Assembly: GCA_030407005.1 (NCBI GenBank)
Contig: JAUDYN010000010.1
Location: forward strand, 1,984,001 to 2,048,000
DNA length: 64,000 nucleotides
Reading direction: 5' to 3'
From: Desarmillaria ectypa
Taxonomy: Eukaryota; Basidiomycota; Agaricomycetes; Agaricales; Physalacriaceae
The translations under genes and the position numbers were made by a program. Shown here in pieces: positions 58,470 to 64,000 of the stretch. Every line of letters begins with the position of its first letter. Positions within the stretch are counted from its first letter, which is position 1. The notes beneath the pieces were generated by a model. The model was not told the DNA's origin and searched no databases. It saw only the letters and a program-made list of their open reading frames with translations.

Positions 58470-61400
58470 AACGAAGGCAGCAAAGACGCAGTCAATTCAA
58501 CCACCGACGAATCCACCGCAGCCATGTCGTGGGAAACGACATGACTTCGCATAGAACTCGTGCCAATAGCGGGGCAAAGATAGGCAAGTACTGAATCTGC
58601 AGAACAATGCTTCTCCCACAGTACGTGATAGTGTGGATCAAAGAATGTTTCGCAATCTAGAACACTTGATCATGGGGTCCTGGAAGAGATATTTCCGTGA
58701 TAAAAGACACGTAGAGACTGAACGAGCAGCAAGAGCATTTGCTCATGGTAACACGATATCTATATTTCATTTAAATGAGCTTATGGATAATGCAGTGTAA
58801 ACTTACCATCGGTCGTAATAATGCTTACCCTTTGATCGAAAACCACAGAATCACTACAACGAAGACTAGAATTGACGGATCGAAGCCCCGTGATCGCGAG
58901 CAGAAAAGAACTCATGGGCCTTATAAAAGAAACCCGGTAAGTTGGCGCGTGCAACAAAGAAGTGATAACTTTCACTTAGAGGTTGATGAGGCGTCGGCAT
59001 TGTGTCGCACTCTGGATGGACAATGTGACGCTGCGCTGCCTATCTGACAGTCGAATCGGGGGACTAAGAGTCTGGCATCCATTCAATATGTCGATGTTTG
59101 GTCGACGTAGCGCTTTGATCTAATAGAAATTTTATAGCTACACTTGGAATGGAAAGAAAAGCATCAGTAGTAATTCTTTGACGTGCGGCCTTCTCCGTCC
59201 ATGACGACGCGATGCATGCTTACCTTCGTGTTCTGAGTGCTAAGGTGAGATTTTTAACGCGCTGCATTGACTGTAGAGGACTGAATGGACGCACAAAAGA
59301 AAACAGGCAGAAATCAAGAAGCACGTCCAAAGTCTACCGGGAATAAGTCTGATAGAATTGGAGAGAAATAATGTGGCAGGATTTCTCTCCGGGACCTTTT
59401 GGGCTAATATATTGAACCTTTGTCTTAGTTGAGTGTGTCAAATTTGACGCCCATTAAAGAGATATACGCTTAAGGTGTTGGAAAATCCGAGGCAATAAAA
59501 ACGAAACGCACACCATTCATAATTAGCTTTCGAAGCAAAACGTTAACAAAATGTAGAAAGCTTACTTGCAGTGCTACGTTTGACGTCCGTTACCGTGTAC
59601 TGGTAGCTCCTATTCTTTATTTGTTGTAGCAACAAACTGTAAAGGAATGAGACCTCTAAATGTACGATGATGTGGTTTTAAGAGACTAACGCGGTTTACT
59701 GCAGACTTTGCCGGTAGCAGTTCTTTCTCTAATGACGAGTGTTATGTCTGCGGGATGATCTCTTCTACGATGATAGTAGCACCCTGCCCGAATATACATC
59801 CCGGAGGAAGAAAGGAGTGACAGTTGTGAGTTGTGGTATGCATAGGAACGATGGATGCACAGCGTAGCAGTAAGTTTAACCGCTGGTAGTCATGTCACGT
59901 CGACCAGGCCCTGAAGTCATGCCGATCTCGTTGACACAGATGGCTGTTGAATAAACGTACCTAAGATCGGGATGGACATAGGATATTTCTCTAAAACAAC
60001 GGCAGGAGAAAGATAGGTTGATGCCCACTTGCTGTCGCCTTAAATATGCAGAGTGATGCCTTGTACCGTCCTGGTGCAACTCGATGGGGGTCGTCGTGAC
60101 ATAAAGTACCGCTGAGATTGATGGACTGGACTCTGGGGACCATGGTTCATATGGTTTCCTCGCTTTTTGACGATGCCATGCTATCCAAACACAGTAGCTT
60201 TGTCTTCCAAAGAGTCGCAGGGACCCCACCGACAATGAAGTATTCAAGCCATCGAAACTTAACCCTTCAATCCATGGTAGTAGTGCGCTGGAGTACCTGA
60301 ATATATTTTAGCGCGACTACATTGATAGACGAGTGAACGTCGGCGTACTATGAGCTCGTTCCAGGGTGTTTAGGAAGCAACCCGTTCATAAGGGAGCGCG
60401 TGACCTTACAGATGGGAAATGATCACGGAATAAAACATGGATATAGGACATCGTTGTACTTGTAAACTATGTTTGTGAGCTCGTTAACTCTTGTGAGGAG
60501 GCACTTTTATACCCTTCAATCGGAGAGAGTCGCTCTTCTAGTTGATGAGGCGTTGCACGTTTCGGTAGGCCGGCATTAGACGATAATGTACCGAAAATAT
60601 TAGAGGTATATCGGCAGCGGAAAGTAGCTTAGACGTACCAATCATTTGGAGAATACCCTCCTTTATAGCCGGCGAATTGCCTGTTGTGCTTCCTGTTAGA
60701 GTGACGGTATCGAGACCTGATGTACAAGACGAGATATCAAGAGCATATTTTTAGGGCCAAATGCTGGGAGCTATATCGTAGACTTGCTCTTTCGAGTTTT
60801 TGAAGTAAACGAGTGGGAGTGGAGGCATGTTGTAATTAGTTGTGAAGTGAAGCAAAGACTAAAAAAAGTGAAAACTGACCCGAGCGGTCAGGACATGAGC
60901 GTTTCTTCTGCTGAAGTCCGCGACGTCTTATTATCCTTTATTTTCAAGTCTTATTGCGATCATTACTGAGTCATCGAAGAAACAGGATGTTTTCGAATGT
61001 TGGTCGCGGGGCTAGTGTTTGTAAGCTGGTGGTCGTCGGAAAAAGAAGGTAGTAACGGGCCGGAAGCCGGAATACCGCTTTATCCTTTTCCACTGGGAGA
61101 GCGCTGAGGACCTGTGCTGGGCGATAAACTATACTGCGCCTCCTTAACTTGCTTGATTTGGATTCTTCTTCCTCGGGCTAGTACGCATGGTCCCCTATGG
61201 ATGTGATCTACATAACAACATCGGAGCACTGGATGCTGTAGTGTATTTCCCCTGGCTACAACGGGGATTCTTCACAAGTCGAGGGGTATGATGGATGGTT
61301 CAATGTTTTCCTCAGGCTCGCAGCGCCTTACGTCTGGCAGAACAAGTCCATCACGCGAGCAAAAAACCCGTCGGGAAAGCCAGCATATATTCCTCGGTAA

Positions 61401-61870
61401 ATGCTCGAAAGCTTCGAGTAACGTTAAACGATTCCAAATCAAATTATGGTTGCCTCCGCTTTTGGACCCGTTGTCTGTTCACCTTGGATTTAAAATGATG
61501 GAATTCTGGCTTCTCTTCTTGGCCTGCAGATATTCCACCGACCATCCTCGGCTCTTTGTGGATTAAATCCGACTGCTGCGTATCCCCCAAATCATTACTT
61601 CGCGCCCATGTGTAGCAGCAGGTGGATTACAACCGAGTGGGGCAAGAAAGGCTTGAAGTGCAGCAAATAGCAGAGGCCGTATTCCCAGGGGACTTGCGGA
61701 TACGAGTTTCCAAACTTTTCGAGCGTCAAAACATACAGTGAAGACGTAGTGCCCACTTTCCAAAAGAAAGCAGTAGCGTTTCTTGAGCGTCTCCCTTCTG
61801 AGTCCGGGATTCGGTCATGACAGGTCTGACCACGAGGCAAGGATGGTTACAAAATGACGTGAGATTCGGC
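58470..61870. other. Gene-poor; possible HET-domain relic
   Basis: On the minus strand at 60,130-59,890 a frame reads INLSFSCRCFREISY then STAICVNEIGMTSG, which recalls the AICIN core of fungal HET domains, but the rest of the domain is not visible. Elsewhere frames are short. The plus-strand frame at 61,288-61,566 is unassigned. Confidence 0.35.
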
Positions 61871-61995
61871 AAATGCCGTGTGGCAGTACTCGATCCAGCA
61901 CGCTGCTTGACTTTCCTTCTTTCACTTTCCTTCGCTCGTTTTCTCCCTGGCTGCCCAAGTGCATGCCTCCATCTCGATCTTTCAACGCGAATTTA

Positions 61996-63200
61996 ATGGC
62001 TTTTAAGCGCCAACTGCGCCCTCGTCAGGGCTCTGCTAGTGAATCCAGTGCTGGGCAGGCCACCTCTGTACGTCGGGTTGCAAAGACACGAGGTTTTTTG
62101 TGCTGATGAAGCATAGGGAAATTCTGCGGTCACAGGTCAAGTATCGGCTACGGATGGTACTGGAGCAGTTCCTTCTGATACGAGTGCGGCGGGTTCCGGA
62201 GGAAGAGTTGGGTCGTCGACAACCCCGACGAGTGGCACGGGCGGGAGCACATCTATAAGCACGAGCGATTCGTCGACTAGTTCTACATCAGAAAGCTCGA
62301 CAATTTCCTCTACATCATCAACATCAATCATGTATGTCGCTGACGCATCTTTTGCCTGACTTTGGCTGACATTTTCTTAGAACGACTACTAGCAGCAGCA
62401 GCAGCAGCTCCTCCCCCGTCTCAACGTCGACGTCGAGCTCGACGTTCTCCACGACATCCGTACCTCCATCGACAACGACCACGATTCCCACCATAACCTC
62501 GACCACATCCCTCCCGCCCTCGACGACGACGACGACGTCGGTAGAGTCCACCACCTCCCAGACAGAGACCACCACCCCTTCGGCATCCACCCCGTTGACC
62601 TCCTCCGACTCGAGCACGACGTCTCTCACTACGATCGTAACCTCTGTCTCCGGCCAACTCACCACGTATACCACCAACATGCCCACGTCCCTTGCATCCT
62701 CCGACTCGGGGTCAAGCAACTCCAACCGTACGGCTCTCATAGCTGGCGTCACCACCTCGGCTGTCGTCCTTGCCGCCCTTGCTCTCGGTGCTGTCTTCAT
62801 ATACAAACGCTCTCAGAAACGGCGCATAGGTTTCATGGAGACCATCAAGCGCATCAGGCGAGAAGGCAAGGGTGCAGGTGCCGTTGGGCTGCTTGATGAT
62901 GAGTTTGAGGATACGGGGAGGTATAGGGATCTACCAAATACGCCCGTGTCGGTACCTCGATCCATCCCGCCTCCCTCCCCTCCTCCTCCTTCTGAACCGT
63001 CGAATTACTCCACCGCTTCCCTCATTCGTGGTGACTCTGGGAGTATGTTCCGTGAAGAAGTCTGGCCTCCACCTCGTGAAGCGAGTCGCCACTCCCGCGA
63101 GCCAAGCATTGAGGAGGATCCGTTCAGGGCTATCACGCCTTCACCTCTCCCACCTGGAGCTGCCCAGCCCAAGAGGCCAAGTCCGCTGAGCGGTGACTAG
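61996..63200 (+). CDS. Ser/Thr-rich single-pass membrane protein (start uncertain)
   Basis: Two exons are clear. The first ends at 62,330 (TSDSSTSSTSESS...), and after a GTATGT-TTAG intron the second starts at 62,381 and ends at the stop 63,198-63,200. Together they encode a long mucin-like Ser/Thr region (probable O-glycosylation), a membrane helix (ALIAGVTTSAVVLAALALGAVFIY), a KRSQKRR stop-transfer and a proline-rich tail (PPPSPPPPSEPS). Upstream, LRPRQGSAS can be joined in phase by a weak GTGAAT donor to QVSATDGTGAV, but no signal peptide is found, so the true 5' end may be missing or elsewhere. The Ser/Thr part has unusually regular TCG/ACG/ACC codons. The minus-strand frame at 62,806-62,324 is a shadow of this bias. 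Confidence 0.7.
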
Positions 63201-63795
63201 TCGTTTCCTTCTTTTCAGGACTCTCATGCATGGACTTGTTATACTCACCCATACATTTCTAACTATTTCCCATTGTGTACTCTACCTGCTCGGTTTCGGA
63301 TACAAGGACGGTGTTTGAAATAGACCACTTTGTCTCATCCTTTTCTCAGCAAACCCGCATTCGCGACCCAAGGACCGACATACTTTCGATTCTTTGTTGG
63401 CTCGAGTAGACAACGAGGAGTCATTCTTGTTCTCAGTCTGAACGTGCAAGTTCCGGGTCCATACTAACTAGTATCTCAGACAGTATTTCCTCTGTGGCTC
63501 GCACTTCAATCGCTCCCACAATGAAATGACGACGTGAACTATACTCTTCCCGTACGCTACGACGGGCATTGGAAAGTGAAGGTTATTTGGACGACATCTT
63601 GGCAGGCATCGTCCAGCCCTCAGGGTATAAACACGGATCTTCCTCCTAGATCTTCAATCTCGGCAATACGTGACATCACACTTGAGGCAATGCCAGTTCG
63701 GTATCGATGTTTCTTTGCTCCGCCATTATACATCTGGAACCTGAGGGTACATTGACTTGGTAGTCGCATTTTTTTATAAGGCTCCAACGTTAGGG
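63201..63795. other. 3' flank of the Ser/Thr-rich gene
   Basis: About 600 bp. The plus-strand frame 63,534-63,755 is open, but a minus-strand frame over the same bases is open too and neither is recognised. Confidence 0.35.
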
Positions 63796-64000
63796 TTACG
63801 ACCCCTCCGCCGCCAGGGGCCCCACGGAGTGGGGAAGGCGGTCGGAGGGGGAGTTGAGCTCGCTAGCAGTCTGGCATAAGCGTGGTACTCGGCAGGGAGC
63901 ACTTACCAGGGTTTCTTGCGGTGAGGCGAGAGGTTTGCTAGTTAGATGAACGAGCGAAACAGGGTCCAACAGAGGGATGGAGATCCACCCTCACCCTGTT
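63796..64000 (-). CDS. Possible 3' end of a gene entering from the right edge
   Basis: On the minus strand one frame is open from about 63,985 to a stop at 63,796 (LASPQETL, then ELNSPSDRLPHSVGP). A GTAAGTGC donor at about 63,905 and a CTGCTAG acceptor 47 bp further would give a typical intron for this genome, and the frame stays open either way. No family was recognised. The region is GC-rich, unlike its left neighbour. Confidence 0.25.
63802..63850. other. Strong GC-rich hairpin
   Basis: CCCCTCCG-CCGCC (63,802-63,814) pairs with GGCGG-T-CGGAGGGG (63,837-63,850), 13 pairs with a single bulged T, and the loop itself contains GGGGCCCC. It overlaps the possible edge gene. Confidence 0.7.

Noticed and set aside
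62324..62806. 160-residue minus-strand frame (Val/Glu-rich)
   Set aside because: It is the shadow of the Ser/Thr-rich codons on the plus strand, where a membrane helix and stop-transfer are clear.
63790..63800. Telomeric repeat (TTAGGG)
   Set aside because: It occurs only once, with no tandem array.
63890..63912. U1 snRNA-like ACTTACC motif
   Set aside because: The flanks do not fit a U1 5' end; read on the minus strand it is GTAAGT, an ordinary splice-donor sequence.

Overview
This is a window from a fungal nuclear genome, most likely a mushroom-forming basidiomycete (Agaricomycetes). Genes are split by many introns of about 45-60 bp (GT-AG, one GC-AG). Several families are typical of Agaricomycetes: a DUF6534 membrane protein, small secreted proteins, single-pass membrane proteins with an N-terminal HT-IDDT motif, F-box proteins and an NRPS-like adenylate-forming enzyme. 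Genes are sparse and repeats and decaying gene copies fill most of the window. Gene models come from reading frames, splice signals and recalled family motifs; no database search was run.

Layout. 1-1842 (-): 5' part of an intact adenylate-forming reductase gene, running off the left edge. 1.9-7.5 kb: no recognisable gene. 7.6-8.3 kb (+): a three-exon small secreted protein. 8.6-10.3 kb (-): a decayed copy of a ubiquitin-like-domain family. 11.0-12.9 kb (+): a DUF6534 multi-pass membrane protein. 12.6-28.8 kb: a large, mostly non-coding block made of three diverged copies of one unit, each carrying the 3' end of the DUF6534 gene and many short tRNA-like modules. LTRs and one DNA transposon have inserted into it, and several of these insertions have an empty site in a sister copy. 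The third unit has lost almost all CpG. 28.9-38.4 kb (-): several further ubiquitin-like-domain copies, one nearly complete (36.6-38.0 kb), the others broken. 39.5-40.6 kb (+): an F-box pseudogene.

42.4-58.5 kb: a cluster of HT-IDDT membrane-protein copies. One is apparently intact (57.4-58.5 kb) and the rest carry frameshifts, stops or truncations. Embedded here are an intact OXR1-type TLDc protein (44.8-46.4 kb, -), a 63-residue cysteine-rich secreted protein (47.15-47.39 kb, +) and a paralogue of the 7.6-kb small secreted protein (47.9-48.5 kb, -). 62-63.2 kb (+): a Ser/Thr-rich single-pass membrane protein with an uncertain start. A possible gene end enters from the right edge on the minus strand.

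The genes show no operon logic. The intact genes are one possible secondary-metabolism enzyme, one stress-protection gene (OXR1) and several secreted or surface proteins, lying among families that look to be in birth-and-death turnover. The most informative content is the mobile-DNA history: four LTRs of one family (all with perfect 5-bp target-site duplications), three of another (two with perfect duplications), one nested insertion, a transposon with an 8-bp target duplication, and a CpG-void tract next to CpG-containing paralogues.
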